Positions 54,144 to 63,003 are shown, numbered from the stretch's first letter. The stretch: 64,000 nt of DNA from Chloroflexota bacterium (GCA_013388855.1 JACAEM010000016.1:62001-126000), one strand, 5' to 3'. Made by a program: numbers and translations. Notes: a model not told the origin generated them from the sequence alone.

Positions 54144-54312
54144 ATAATACCTCTCCGGAGAGGGGATTTATAAAGGGTACACCGGCGGGCAGAAAATGGT
54201 TCCAAATTGGAAACGCCACCCTGACTTGAAGGCTTGTCAATTGTGATGGAGCTTCTTCACTTAACTCACACTATCTCAAAGCAATGTCTCTCTGAAAGAA
54301 GATCATAGATGG

Positions 54313-55173
54313 TTATTCAACCGGATAGTAGCACAACCCCGCCGTGCCGGGACCGGTGTGGACTGCCAGGGCGGGTGAAAGTTCGGCAAAGAACGATTCG
54401 ACCACATCCACTTTTGCTTCGACCAGTTCCTTGAGTTTCTCCACTTCCCGCTGCGCCCCGGCGTGAACGTAAGCAATCTTGGCTTTGCCCCTCCCCACTG
54501 CATCTGCAACCATATCCGCCATTTGCTGATAGGCTTGCCCACGGCTGTGGGCACGTCCCATGGGAACGATGACACCGTCATCCATGCCAACGATGGGCTT
54601 GATGTTGAGAAGGCTCCCCACAAGGTTTTGGGCTTTGCCGATACGCCCGCCAAGGTAGAGGTATTTGAGCGTGTCGGCGGTCTGGAGCATGCGCGAAATG
54701 GGGATCATCTTTTTCACCGTGGCAGTGATCTGGTTCAAGGAAAGACCCGCCAACGCGGCACGGGCGGCTTCAATCACCATCCATCCCTGACAGAGCGAAA
54801 CGTTGCGCGTGTCGATCACTTCGATCGTCACGCCTGGCGCTTCCTCTTTCATCATGGTTTGAGCGACGGTCGCGGCTTGAAATCCACCGCTGGCTTTGGA
54901 TGTCATATGGATGCTGACAATATCTTCTTTTCCCTCTTCGACCAGTTGTTTGTATGCTTCGAAATAATCACCCGGCCCTGGACTGGCGGTAGTCGGGACA
55001 AAACGGGCGGTCATCATCCAGCGCAGGAACTCGTCCCGTTGGATCGTCACAAGGTCCCGAAGGACCTCCTGCCCGCGATGAATATAGTAAGCAACCGTAC
55101 GAATGTGCAAGCGTTGTAGAATGTCTTCAGGAATGCTTGCGGTGGAATCAGTCAGAACGGCAACATTCGCCAT
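54313..55173 (-). CDS. DegV family fatty-acid binding protein
   Basis: A 286-residue two-domain protein that binds a fatty acid; in Gram-positives such proteins deliver fatty acids to kinase FakA. VAVLTDSTASIPEDIL, PTTASPGPGDYFEAYK, SIHMTSKASGGFQAA, IDTRNVSLCQGW and LKYLYLGGRIGKAQNLVGSLLNIKPIV are family motifs. No FakA gene is adjacent. The ATG at 55173 has AAAGGAG 6 bases upstream; a GTG two codons earlier is the alternative. Confidence 0.88.
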   Translation of the reverse strand: MANVAVLTDSTASIPEDILQRLHIRTVAYYIHRGQEVLRDLVTIQRDEFLRWMMTARFVPTTASPGPGDYFEAYKQLVEEGKEDIVSIHMTSKASGGFQAATVAQTMMKEEAPGVTIEVIDTRNVSLCQGWMVIEAARAALAGLSLNQITATVKKMIPISRMLQTADTLKYLYLGGRIGKAQNLVGSLLNIKPIVGMDDGVIVPMGRAHSRGQAYQQMADMVADAVGRGKAKIAYVHAGAQREVEKLKELVEAKVDVVESFFAELSPALAVHTGPGTAGLCYYPVE

Positions 55174-55233
55174 AGGCACTCCTTTTGTTCGATTCTATTG
55201 TACACACTTTCGATTAAAAAAGCGTGAGGGAGG

Positions 55234-56151
55234 CTAGTTCAAGACTTCGATATTCGGTTCCAGAGGGATTCGTTCGATCAAGTTCAAGAAATCGGTTTCG
55301 GTCACTTCTGACTGAGGCTTGTCCATCAGGGCGAGAAGAGTCGCTTCCATCACGTTTGTGCCAAAACTACGACCCTCCAGCCGCGGCGTGACGGTGACAA
55401 GGATGTGCAGGTTGCGCTTTCGCAATTCTTCGACATTCTTTGATGTTGTCGTGTTCGTGACGATGATCTTGCCGGTCAGGTCATCGGGCATGTATTGTCG
55501 GATCTGGATGAAATCGCCGCCCAACACCTGCGCCTGCTGATAATATTTTTTCCATTTGGGCTGCGGGGGCTTGTCCTGTTCGGAGCCAAGCGCGTAGAAC
55601 CATGAAAACGGCAGGTTCGTAATGACGGGCAGCAATGCCGCCGCCAATACACGCACCGTGGAGAGTCTCTTCACCGGGATGGGCAATCCCAAGGTGAACA
55701 TGAGATCGCCAATGGTCAGAGCAAGACCGGCATCCACCATGGCTTCTCCCATGCCGTAGCGGTCGACCGCAGTGGTCAGAAGCGCCGGCATGCCTTTCAA
55801 GGTCTTATTCTCTTTTTCATTGAGATGCTTTTCGAGCGCCTGGAAGGCGCGGCGCTCCAGCAACCCTTTCACACCGTTGCCGTCCCCCACCTTGCTGACC
55901 TTGATCGCCCGCCGGATGCGGCTTACATCACGAAAGTAATACCGCCTCTTTCCCACCCGTAGATAGAATTCCACACCGCCTACGCCGAAGGCATCCACCT
56001 TGCCGTCCATGTCGGCATAGCGTTGCACCGCTTCCTCGAAATCCCCATCCGTGCCTTGTCGGGAGAGTTCACACTCCTGACCAAGAAAAACATGCCGCGT
56101 GGTATGGTCCCGTGATGATGACCCCACGCTAATCGACAGAATTTTCTTCAA
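55234..56151 (-). CDS. Conserved protein often labelled quinate 5-dehydrogenase
   Basis: About 305 residues, starting KKILSISVGSSSRDHTTRHVFLGQECELSRQGTDGDFEEA and holding KVDAFGVGGVEFYLRVGKRRYYFRD and GKIIVTNTTTSKNVEELRKRNLHILVTVTP. I recall this family carrying the name quinate 5-dehydrogenase in related genomes, but no clear Rossmann signature is visible and the name should be treated with care. The TTG at 56151 is chosen because GGAGGG lies 4 bases upstream; a TTG at 56163 overlaps that site. A TATAAT box (56181-56186, minus strand) precedes it. Confidence 0.55.
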   Translation of the reverse strand: MKKILSISVGSSSRDHTTRHVFLGQECELSRQGTDGDFEEAVQRYADMDGKVDAFGVGGVEFYLRVGKRRYYFRDVSRIRRAIKVSKVGDGNGVKGLLERRAFQALEKHLNEKENKTLKGMPALLTTAVDRYGMGEAMVDAGLALTIGDLMFTLGLPIPVKRLSTVRVLAAALLPVITNLPFSWFYALGSEQDKPPQPKWKKYYQQAQVLGGDFIQIRQYMPDDLTGKIIVTNTTTSKNVEELRKRNLHILVTVTPRLEGRSFGTNVMEATLLALMDKPQSEVTETDFLNLIERIPLEPNIEVLN

Positions 56152-56298
56152 GTTACCCTCCAAAATTTGAGATATGGAACATTATACGAGCATTCCAATT
56201 TAACGGCATACCCCGCCATTACAGGCGGGGCAGCCAAAGACCAACTCAGAGGGAGGAGAGAGTTTGTATACAAAGCGGGCGTTGGCACCCACAATGTT

Positions 56299-56517
56299 TT
56301 AGAAAGGACGGTAATCGGGGTTCGTACCGCACCAGGCGCAGGTCGCTTTGTCCAGTTTATTACATTCCATCGCATTCGAACACCGATGAGCGATCACGCG
56401 AGGCGGATGATCGGGCATATATTCAGGCGGAAAAACAACCTGCGTCTCCAGTGCTATTTCATGCCCGACATGCTCACAGTAGCGGATCTTGCTGACTTGC
56501 CACTTCTTTTGAGCCAT
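56299..56517 (-). CDS. Small Cys/His-rich protein
   Basis: A 72-residue protein of unknown function with likely metal ligands: RYCEHVGHE, IAHRCSNAMECNKLDKATCAWCG. The spacing (C-x7-C... C-x5-C-x2-C) suggests one zinc site. The ATG at 56517 follows GGAGG; a 13-base palindrome overlaps the predicted transcription start, suggesting a dedicated repressor or self-control. Confidence 0.7.
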   Translation of the reverse strand: MAQKKWQVSKIRYCEHVGHEIALETQVVFPPEYMPDHPPRVIAHRCSNAMECNKLDKATCAWCGTNPDYRPF

Positions 56518-56529
56518 ACGCACCTCCAA

Positions 56530-56542
56530 ATTACGTCGTAAT
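56530..56542 (-). promoter_or_regulatory. Palindromic operator-like site ATTACG-n-CGTAAT
   Basis: A perfect 6+1+6 palindrome (extendable to AATTACGTCGTAATT) directly downstream of a TACAAT -10 on the minus strand and upstream of the GGAGG of the small Cys-rich gene. Confidence 0.5.
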
Positions 56543-56558
56543 TGTATGACAATTAAAA

Positions 56559-56580
56559 AACGCCTGCCAGTGACAGGCGT
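56559..56580 (-). terminator. Terminator of the GSDH-type dehydrogenase gene
   Basis: Minus strand ACGCCTGTC, short loop, GCAGGCGT followed by TTTTTAATT, ~46 bases after the dehydrogenase stop. Confidence 0.75.
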
Positions 56581-56625
56581 CATAGATTTGGATGACAATC
56601 CGCCTTTTGTAGATGATACTTGTCC

Positions 56626-57849
56626 TTATTCTCGGACAAGGCGATAGATGTTACCGATGTCGCTCAAGAGATAGATTTCTCCAGCCTCATCCTGCCCAAA
56701 CGAGGTGATGGGGACATCGACGTCGAATAACAACTGTTTCTGCCAGCCGCCGTCGGAATTGATCAACCCCCAAATGAATCCCGTGCAATAATCGCCGAAG
56801 AGGTAGATGCCGTTCCACTCGGTCATCGCGCCGCGATAGACATATCCGCCGGTGACAGAACATCCGCCCTCAGCATGGCTGTATTCGGCAACCGGGTCGA
56901 CCAGCCCGGCTGGCGCGGTCCCTTGATAATCGTGTGCACCCTCCCGGAAATTCCACCCGAAGTTAGCGCCGCCAGGAGAACCCGCAGGCAAAAAGTCAAC
57001 CTCCTCCCAGACGTCTTGCCCCACATCGGCAATGTATAGATCCCCCGTTTGCCTGTCAAACGACATGCGCCACGGATTGCGAAGCCCGTATGCCCAGACT
57101 TCGTTGCCAAAGGGATTATCCGCCGGAATGGCATAGGGATCTCCGTTGTTGACATCGATGCGAAGAACCTTCCCAAGCAACGAGTCCGTATTCTGTCCAT
57201 TGTCCAAGGGATCGCCTCTTGAACCGCCATCGCCAAGACCAGCATAGAGATAGCCGTCCGGTCCGAAAGCCAACACGCCGCCATTATGATTCGGGTATGG
57301 CTGATCGATGGTCAGCAATATCGTTTCGCTGTTCGGGTTGGCGGCATCTCCATCGGACTGAAAACGCGAGATGAATGTATTGCCGCCACTTCCGGTGTAA
57401 TTGACATAGAAAAATCCGTTTTGGGCATAATCCGGGTGGAACGCCAGCCCGAGCAGCCCCATCTCGTTTCCGCTGTTATCGACGCGGTCTGTGATATCCA
57501 GAAATGAGGTCAGGAGCAATTGTCCATCTTGAATGATGCGAATGCGCCCCACTTTTTCGATGACAAACAACCTTCCGGACCCATCCGCTTGCAGGTCGAC
57601 GGGACGTTGAAGACCGGCGACGAATAATTGCCAGGTGTATGCCTCCGGGCTGGGAAATATACTCGCGTCTGGAGGGATGGTCGGTGTGGCGGTGAAAGGA
57701 ATGGGTGTTGGCGTGGGTGTTTCCGGGATTGCTGTCGGTGGAGCCGACGTTTCGGTAACGGGGTCAAAAGTCGGGGTGGAGGGAAACGGTGTATTCAATC
57801 CGCTGCAGGCAAGAATGGGCAACATCAATAGGAACAGAAACCGCCTCAT
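56626..57849 (-). CDS. PQQ-dependent sugar dehydrogenase-like lipoprotein (GSDH family)
   Basis: A 407-residue exported lipoprotein (lipobox ILAC, Cys near 15; Thr/Pro linker to ~60) with a six-bladed propeller: GLQRPVDLQADGSGRLFVIEKVGRIRII, NEMGLLGLAFHPDYAQNGFFYVNYT, YPNHNGGVLAFGPDGYLYAGLGDGGSRGDP, DNPFGNEVWAYGLRNPWRMSFDRQTGDLYIADVGQDVWEEV. This matches the glucose/sorbosone dehydrogenase family; the His in YPNHNGG fits a catalytic position. Its true substrate and whether PQQ is made here are unknown. Its start overlaps the stop of the DUF1232 gene. Confidence 0.87.
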   Translation of the reverse strand: MRRFLFLLMLPILACSGLNTPFPSTPTFDPVTETSAPPTAIPETPTPTPIPFTATPTIPPDASIFPSPEAYTWQLFVAGLQRPVDLQADGSGRLFVIEKVGRIRIIQDGQLLLTSFLDITDRVDNSGNEMGLLGLAFHPDYAQNGFFYVNYTGSGGNTFISRFQSDGDAANPNSETILLTIDQPYPNHNGGVLAFGPDGYLYAGLGDGGSRGDPLDNGQNTDSLLGKVLRIDVNNGDPYAIPADNPFGNEVWAYGLRNPWRMSFDRQTGDLYIADVGQDVWEEVDFLPAGSPGGANFGWNFREGAHDYQGTAPAGLVDPVAEYSHAEGGCSVTGGYVYRGAMTEWNGIYLFGDYCTGFIWGLINSDGGWQKQLLFDVDVPITSFGQDEAGEIYLLSDIGNIYRLVRE

Positions 57850-58214
57850 TCCTTGCCGCCATCCACATCTGTCGACTCGGCGTCGACAACATCACCCGAT
57901 GCGTCAGAGTCAAGGTTGCTCGAAAGGTCCTTCATGTGTTCCTGCACGACATCTCTCGGACACAATTCAACAAACAGGGTTGAACCCACCCACAAGATGG
58001 CGGCATCATCCAATGCGCTGAGGAACGGCACCACGGGAATTAAGTCCGCCGGCAGGAAGAGATACGCCACGGAAGCAAGCGGCAATACTTTGAGAAGGAT
58101 ATTAACGCGACGGTCGCCCATCAGCCGGGCGATCAATTTGAGCCGGGCAACAAAATCGCGCATCATGCCGCCCTGCGGCGGGATCATCAAACTGCCGGGT
58201 TTTTTATCTGTCAT
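57846..58214 (-). CDS. YkvA/DUF1232 membrane protein
   Basis: A 122-residue protein with the DUF1232 core (ARLKLIARLMGDRRVNILLKVLPLASVAYLFLPADLIPVVPFLSALDDAAILWVGSTLFVELCP), which forms one or two membrane-associated helices, followed by an acidic tail. Function unknown. AAGGAG 6 bases upstream supports the ATG at 58214. It overlaps the sugar dehydrogenase gene by 4 bases and probably forms an operon with it. Confidence 0.82.
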   Translation of the reverse strand: MTDKKPGSLMIPPQGGMMRDFVARLKLIARLMGDRRVNILLKVLPLASVAYLFLPADLIPVVPFLSALDDAAILWVGSTLFVELCPRDVVQEHMKDLSSNLDSDASGDVVDAESTDVDGGKE

Positions 58215-58345
58215 GTCAATCTCCTTGGTCGGGTATATCTCATTATAAAACACATGCACAAAATCCGAATTTCGTCACAGTGATACTTACGAAAAACTCA
58301 TCTTGAAGATGCAAGCAAGGGTCTTCATCCCGCGACCGTCTCGTG

Positions 58346-58360
58346 TACAATTCGAGGATG
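58346..58360 (+). promoter_or_regulatory. Leaderless-type promoter: TACAAT, 6 nt, ATG (NYN gene)
   Basis: TACAAT at 58346-58351 is followed by 6 bases and the ATG at 58358. GAGG lies directly on the ATG, too close to act as a normal ribosome site. Confidence 0.55.
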
Positions 58361-58831
58361 CCCTATTTGATCGATGGTCATAACCTGATCCCTAAAATGG
58401 GTTTGCGGCTCGATTCAATCGACGACGAGATGGAATTGGTTGCCATCCTGCAGGAGTTCAGCCGGCTGGGGAGGAAGCAGGTCGAAGTCTACTTCGACGG
58501 AGCGCCAGCGCCTCATGCCGGGACCCGGAAACTGGGCACCATTACCGCGCATTTTGCCCCGCTCGGAACGACCGCCGATGACGCCATCCGCAAACGATTG
58601 CGGAAGATGGGGAAAAGCGCAAAAAACTGGACGGTGGTTTCCTCCGACAGACAGGTGCAGGCAGAGGCGCGTGCCGCACAGGCAGAGGTCATCTCGTCCG
58701 ACTCATTCGCAGGGACTCTGCAACATGCCCGAAACTCTGTTCCCAAAGCGGCAAACGACCACAAATTATCAAACCAGGAAATCGAGGATTGGCTGAAACT
58801 TTTTGAAGAAGGCGGGAAAAATAAACGGTAG
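58358..58831 (+). CDS. NYN domain protein (YacP-like, PIN-related nuclease)
   Basis: A 157-residue protein with the NYN/PIN fold: opening PYLIDGHNLIPKMG (first acidic residue), VEVYFDGAPAP, GTTADDAIRKRLRKMGKSAKNWTVVSSDRQVQAEARAAQAEVISSDSFAG. The Asp residues in IDGHN, DDAI and SSDRQ fit a metal-dependent RNase. The tail (SNQEIEDWLKLFEEGGK) matches NYN proteins of this phylum. The start was moved from 58343 to 58358 because of the -10 box. Confidence 0.82.
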   Translation: MPYLIDGHNLIPKMGLRLDSIDDEMELVAILQEFSRLGRKQVEVYFDGAPAPHAGTRKLGTITAHFAPLGTTADDAIRKRLRKMGKSAKNWTVVSSDRQVQAEARAAQAEVISSDSFAGTLQHARNSVPKAANDHKLSNQEIEDWLKLFEEGGKNKR

Positions 58832-58908
58832 TACATTTGTACGACAAATTCAGATAATTTATATCAAATTTCTAATCAATTTTTAATGTCGGTGTTTTTA
58901 TTCAGGGG

Positions 58909-58914
58909 TATATT
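58909..58914 (+). promoter_or_regulatory. Possible -10 for the candidate small RNA
   Basis: TATATT, about 8 bases upstream of the first stem; no good -35. Confidence 0.3.
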
Positions 58915-58920
58915 GAATCC

Positions 58921-59016
58921 ATCGACACCTGCCCTCCCCTTTACTGGTATTAGGTGTCCTACCACCGCCATCCTTAGCATGTCCCCCCCATGCTAATCGA
59001 AGGCGGTGGTTTTTTT
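58921..59016 (+). ncRNA. Candidate structured small RNA with C-rich loops
   Basis: Stem 1: GACACCT (58924-58930) / AGGTGTC (58952-58958) with a 21-base loop containing CCCTCCCC. Stem 2: ACCACCGCC (58961-58969) / GGCGGTGGT (59002-59010) enclosing TTAGCATG / CATGCTAA with loop TCCCCCC, then a run of seven T. The combination of two stable stems, exposed C-rich loops that could pair with GGGGAGG-like ribosome sites, and a terminator end resembles trans-acting small RNAs. It could also be only a terminator of the NYN gene plus chance pairing. Confidence 0.45.
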
Positions 59017-59082
59017 ATTCTCAATCTCAATCACATTCACTACATTCAAAACAGCCGTTTATGGATGACACGTTATGAGGGA

Positions 59083-59097
59083 TATAATGCACACATG
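59083..59097 (+). promoter_or_regulatory. Leaderless-type promoter: TATAAT, 6 nt, ATG (HDAC-like gene)
   Basis: TATAAT at 59083-59088, then GCACAC and ATG at 59095. This fixes the start of the gene, since an upstream in-frame ATG at 58990 lies inside the terminator stem. Confidence 0.6.
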
Positions 59098-60102
59098 CAA
59101 ACCGTTTATGCGTTCGTCCCATCGCCGGGACATCACTATCCTGATCATCCAGAGAGACCTGCACGGCTCGATGCTTTGGAGCCGAGGCTCTCATCGTTCG
59201 ATGCGGAACTACTCAAAGCCAGTCCTGCTTCACGAGAGGAAGTCGCACTCGTTCACGCGCCGAAATTGATCGCGAGACTCGAAGAGGTCTGCCGGAATGA
59301 AGCGCCGGGAATCATCGACTACGCCCCCACGTATGTGACCCGCAGTTCATTCGATGATGCCCTGCTCGCCGCAGGCGGAGTCCTTGCCTGTTCGCGCGCG
59401 GTGATGGGCGGGGATGCCCGGAATGCCTTTGCGATTGTCCGCCCGCCGGGACATCACGCAGAGCCGGATCGGGCAATGGGGTTCTGCATCTTCAACAATG
59501 TTGCCATCGCGGCGCGTGACGCGCTCACACGCGGCATGGACCGCGTCATGGTCATCGACTATGACGCGCATCATGGAAACGGCACACAAGCCGCGTTTCT
59601 GAACGATGAGCGCATGGCGTTTCTATCCGCCCACCAATGGGGGATTTATCCCGGTACGGGCTGGGTTACGGATGCTCCACATGCCAAGGGGAGGATTGTC
59701 AATGTGCCATTGCCGGCGCGGGCGGGGGATACAGTCTATGAGCGGGTCGCCGACGGGATCTTCAAGCCGTTCGTTGAGTCATTCCGCCCGCAGATGATTC
59801 TTGTCTCGGTGGGGTTCGACGCGCATTGGAACGACCCTATCACAATGCTCGGGCTGTCCACAGCGGGGTACTTCATGCTGGCGAAGAAAGTATTAGCGCT
59901 CGCGGAGGAATATTGCGGCGGGAAGGTTGTCTTTGTTCTCGAAGGCGGCTACGATCCGGTCAATGTTGCCAACGGGGCGGAGGCGGTCTTTATCGCGGCG
60001 ACAGGTAAAGGGGAGTCCGATGCGAAGGATCCAAATCCGCACAAGGAACCGGATTGTGAGTCGCGCATCGAAGAAGTTCGTCAATGGAATCATTTCCAAT
60101 AA
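59095..60102 (+). CDS. Histone deacetylase family protein (AcuC/HdaH-like)
   Basis: A 335-residue zinc deacylase of the arginase/deacetylase fold. Visible: HHYPDHPERPARLDAL, RPPGHHAEPDRAMGFCIFNN, zinc ligands in VIDYDAHHGNGTQAAF (Asp and His) and later VSVGFDAHWNDP, and EGGYD. Bacterial members remove acetyl groups from acetoin-pathway enzymes, polyamines or proteins; the substrate is not determinable here. A TAP-like hydrolase gene follows after 33 bases. Confidence 0.88.
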   Translation: MQTVYAFVPSPGHHYPDHPERPARLDALEPRLSSFDAELLKASPASREEVALVHAPKLIARLEEVCRNEAPGIIDYAPTYVTRSSFDDALLAAGGVLACSRAVMGGDARNAFAIVRPPGHHAEPDRAMGFCIFNNVAIAARDALTRGMDRVMVIDYDAHHGNGTQAAFLNDERMAFLSAHQWGIYPGTGWVTDAPHAKGRIVNVPLPARAGDTVYERVADGIFKPFVESFRPQMILVSVGFDAHWNDPITMLGLSTAGYFMLAKKVLALAEEYCGGKVVFVLEGGYDPVNVANGAEAVFIAATGKGESDAKDPNPHKEPDCESRIEEVRQWNHFQ

Positions 60103-60135
60103 TTGTTTGGGCTGGTCAAAGCAAAGGAGCGTTCA

Positions 60136-61791
60136 ATGAAAAGATTGGTCGTTGTTATCGTGATACTCAGCATTTTGTCGTTGTCCTGCAAGACGCTCAA
60201 TAATCTGCGGACGCCGACGGTTGAACCGACTTCCCTCTCCAATACAGATGTCACGTCGGCGCCGGCAACCCAACCTTCCGGTAATTTGACAGACATAACC
60301 AAAAAACTGGACGAACTGGGCGGAAAACCGTGCCTTGATAAACCAGAATTCACCTGCGTGACCATCACTGTCCCGTTGGATCATTTTGACGCGTCGAATA
60401 CCGAGACCATCGAGGTCGTATTCGCCGTGTCGCCCGCCCGGGGAGAGCGGAAAGGTATGTATGTGCAAGCCTTCCCCGGCGGACCCGGAGGCGAGGGCAT
60501 CAGTTACGCATCCACGTTCTATCATTCCTCACGCATCCTGGAGCACTATGATATCGTCTTCTTTGATCAGCGCGGGATCGGGCTCTCGAATCCGCTCGAG
60601 TGCAAGACTGCGTATGCCGAGTATTTCCTCGAATTTCTAAACCTGAACGACTCTATCGGCGAGGAGGGATTCGATACACCCGATGAACAGCAAGCCGCCA
60701 TCCAGAATGCGAAATCGTTCGTGGACGAGTGCATCGCCGAAATGAACATCGACCCGTCAAAATTGCAATTCTTCCGCACAGACCAGGTCGCGGAGGATAT
60801 CGAATCCTTCCGGCAAGCAATCGGCGATGACAAGTTCATGCTGTACGGCGTCAGTTACGGCACGTCTGTGGCACAAGCCTATGCCCGTGCGCATCCCGGC
60901 CATCTTTCCGGTCTGATCCTCGACGGCACGCAGGACACCACGCAATCGGGCGACGAAGTCGCCTTCTCGCAGTGGGAGGGGTTCAACACAGTGCTGTTGA
61001 AAGTGTTCGAAGCCTGTGACGCGGATTCCGAATGTTCCGCGGGAATGAGAGGCGGTTCACAAGCCGCGTATGATGAACTCGCTCAAAAGCTGGCGAATGC
61101 CCCCATTCCTTATGAATACCCGCTTTCGAACGGAAAGAAAGTGCAGCGCCTCTTCACGTTCAACATGTTCGACTACACCGTATCCTACCAACTATACGGA
61201 CTCAACAGTCGCATGGAGTTGATGCGCGCCATCGCCGCCACCAAAGCCGGAGACCTGATCCCGCTCGCTGACCTGTACTACGACAATGCCAATATCGACC
61301 CTGAAACCGGGCAATATTTGGGCGATCCCAATTTCTCAGACACCATGTACTACATCGTCTGGTGCAGTGACGACGCCTACTACAGCGGGACATCCGAGGA
61401 AAGGAGCGCAAAACTCATGGAAGCAGGGCAAAAACTCAACGGTCTCGACCCCCGCCTCGACCTGGATGTCCTGCAATTGGGTCTCACCTGCGCCTTCTGG
61501 CCCAGCGCGCCCACCGGTCCTGCAAACCTTCCTCCGCTCAAAGCCGAGGGCGTGCCGACCATCGTTCTCAATGCCACACTCGACCCCGCCACCCCATTCC
61601 ATGAAGGCAGGACCGTCTTTGAAAATCTGGAAAATGGGTATCACATCTACGTGGAGGGCGGCGTCCATTCCATCTATGGCTGGGGACAAGCCTGTCCCGA
61701 TCAATATGTCGAAGACTTCCTCGTGGACGGGCGTTTACCCGCACAACGAGAAATCGTCTGCGATTGGGGCGATGCGGTGATTCGTCCGTAG
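60136..61791 (+). CDS. Alpha/beta hydrolase lipoprotein with TAP-like C-terminus
   Basis: A 551-residue extracytoplasmic esterase/peptidase. Lipobox LSLSC (Cys near 18). The fold shows FPGGPGGEGISYAS, FFDQRGIGLSNPLEC, the nucleophile elbow GVSYGTSVAQAYARAHPGHLSGLILDGT, Asp in LNATLDPATPF and His in VEGGVHSIYGWG. The C-terminal part matches the TAP-like (tripeptidyl aminopeptidase) domain. AAAGGAG precedes the ATG at 60136. Likely involved in nutrient peptide or ester cleavage. Confidence 0.87.
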   Translation: MKRLVVVIVILSILSLSCKTLNNLRTPTVEPTSLSNTDVTSAPATQPSGNLTDITKKLDELGGKPCLDKPEFTCVTITVPLDHFDASNTETIEVVFAVSPARGERKGMYVQAFPGGPGGEGISYASTFYHSSRILEHYDIVFFDQRGIGLSNPLECKTAYAEYFLEFLNLNDSIGEEGFDTPDEQQAAIQNAKSFVDECIAEMNIDPSKLQFFRTDQVAEDIESFRQAIGDDKFMLYGVSYGTSVAQAYARAHPGHLSGLILDGTQDTTQSGDEVAFSQWEGFNTVLLKVFEACDADSECSAGMRGGSQAAYDELAQKLANAPIPYEYPLSNGKKVQRLFTFNMFDYTVSYQLYGLNSRMELMRAIAATKAGDLIPLADLYYDNANIDPETGQYLGDPNFSDTMYYIVWCSDDAYYSGTSEERSAKLMEAGQKLNGLDPRLDLDVLQLGLTCAFWPSAPTGPANLPPLKAEGVPTIVLNATLDPATPFHEGRTVFENLENGYHIYVEGGVHSIYGWGQACPDQYVEDFLVDGRLPAQREIVCDWGDAVIRP

Positions 61792-61837
61792 GCGAAACTG
61801 TCATTCGTTCTTAACCCGCGTTTCATGAGACATATTT

Positions 61838-61843
61838 TATAAT
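61838..61843 (+). promoter_or_regulatory. -10 box of the zinc-ribbon protein gene
   Basis: TATAAT 26 bases upstream of the ATG at 61870, leaving a ~20-base leader with GAAGGAG. Confidence 0.5.
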
Positions 61844-61869
61844 TATCACACTCAAGCGAAGGAGCATGG

Positions 61870-62934
61870 ATGGCAAGAAGACGAACCCTTGGCTATATCC
61901 AAAATGAATGGACATGCCCAAACTGCAACACCCGCAACAAGGGCGGCTCAAAAACATGCGAGAACTGTGGCGCCCCGCAGCCCGAGAACGTGCAATTCGA
62001 ACTTCCGTCGGATCAACAGTTCGTAAAAGATGAAAAACAGATCCAGGCGGCACAGGCAGGCGCAGACATCCACTGCGGATTCTGCGGTACGCGCAACCCC
62101 GCCACTGCGACAACCTGTTCCCAATGCGGCGCGGATTTGAAGGAGGGCAGGGCGCGTCAGACCGGGAAGGTCATGCAGGCGCCTCCCCCTCAGCCGAAAG
62201 TTGTCACCTGTACAAGATGCGGGACCGAAAATCCAGGCGCAACCTCCACCTGCTCGAACTGCGGAGCGCCGTTACCGAAGGTCGTCCCAACCCGGCCGAT
62301 GCAAACCACAACCCAAAGCGGAATGCCCGCCGCCCCGCCAAACGCAAAGACAAGCAACAAGCGGAACCTTTTCATCATTGCGGCAGTTTTCGTTTGTCTT
62401 GCCGTGGTTTGCGTCGGGGTGCTTGCATCATTGCTCCCATCTGCCACCGTCGAAGCCACCGTCGTGGATGTGCACTGGCAGACAAATGTTCCGGTGCAGG
62501 AAATTCAACCGGTACGGTACACGGATGAACGCCGCAGTCCGCCATCGGATGCATACAACGTCTTCTGCCGCGACGAAAGCCGCGACGTCTGCGAACAAAA
62601 GACCATCGACAGAGGCAACGGATATTCGGAGGTCGTGGAGGAATGCCACACGGAAACGGAAACTTATTGTTCCTACACCGTGGACGAATGGCAGACCATC
62701 CAAACCTACACGCTGGAGGGGAATGACCTGCGGCCGGTCTACGATAGCCCAAGCTATTCCAGCAATCAACGGCTCGGCACCCAGTCGGAGGAACTAACCG
62801 TCACCTTCTCAACCGAAAAAGGCGAGAAGACGTATTCCCCCGATACAGTCTCCGAATTTCAGCAATTCACCATCGGCAGTACATGGACGCTGAAGTTGAA
62901 CGCGCTCGGCGGCATTGTCAGCGTGGAACCGTAA
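61870..62934 (+). CDS. Membrane protein with three N-terminal zinc ribbons
   Basis: A 354-residue protein. Three zinc ribbons of the RanBP2/double-zinc-ribbon type: CPNC..CENC (~16-34), CGFC..CSQC (~69-87) and CTRC..CSNC (~114-132). One transmembrane helix follows (LFIIAAVFVCLAVVCVGVLASLL, ~171-193). The outer domain contains Cys pairs (FCRDESRDVCEQK; ECHTETETYCSY) and ends TIGSTWTLKLNALGGIVSVEP. The function is unknown; zinc ribbons point to protein or nucleic-acid contact inside the cell. Confidence 0.8.
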   Translation: MARRRTLGYIQNEWTCPNCNTRNKGGSKTCENCGAPQPENVQFELPSDQQFVKDEKQIQAAQAGADIHCGFCGTRNPATATTCSQCGADLKEGRARQTGKVMQAPPPQPKVVTCTRCGTENPGATSTCSNCGAPLPKVVPTRPMQTTTQSGMPAAPPNAKTSNKRNLFIIAAVFVCLAVVCVGVLASLLPSATVEATVVDVHWQTNVPVQEIQPVRYTDERRSPPSDAYNVFCRDESRDVCEQKTIDRGNGYSEVVEECHTETETYCSYTVDEWQTIQTYTLEGNDLRPVYDSPSYSSNQRLGTQSEELTVTFSTEKGEKTYSPDTVSEFQQFTIGSTWTLKLNALGGIVSVEP

Positions 62935-62957
62935 ACACAACCACATGGAAAACTCTG

Positions 62958-62988
62958 AAACTCCCGGCAGGTTCGGGAGTTTTTCTTT
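62958..62988 (+). terminator. Terminator AAACTCCCG / CGGGAGTTT
   Basis: 9-bp stem, 7-base loop, TTTCTTT tail, 23 bases after the zinc-ribbon gene. Confidence 0.88.
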
Positions 62989-63003
62989 ATGACCACAGCA
63001 TAC

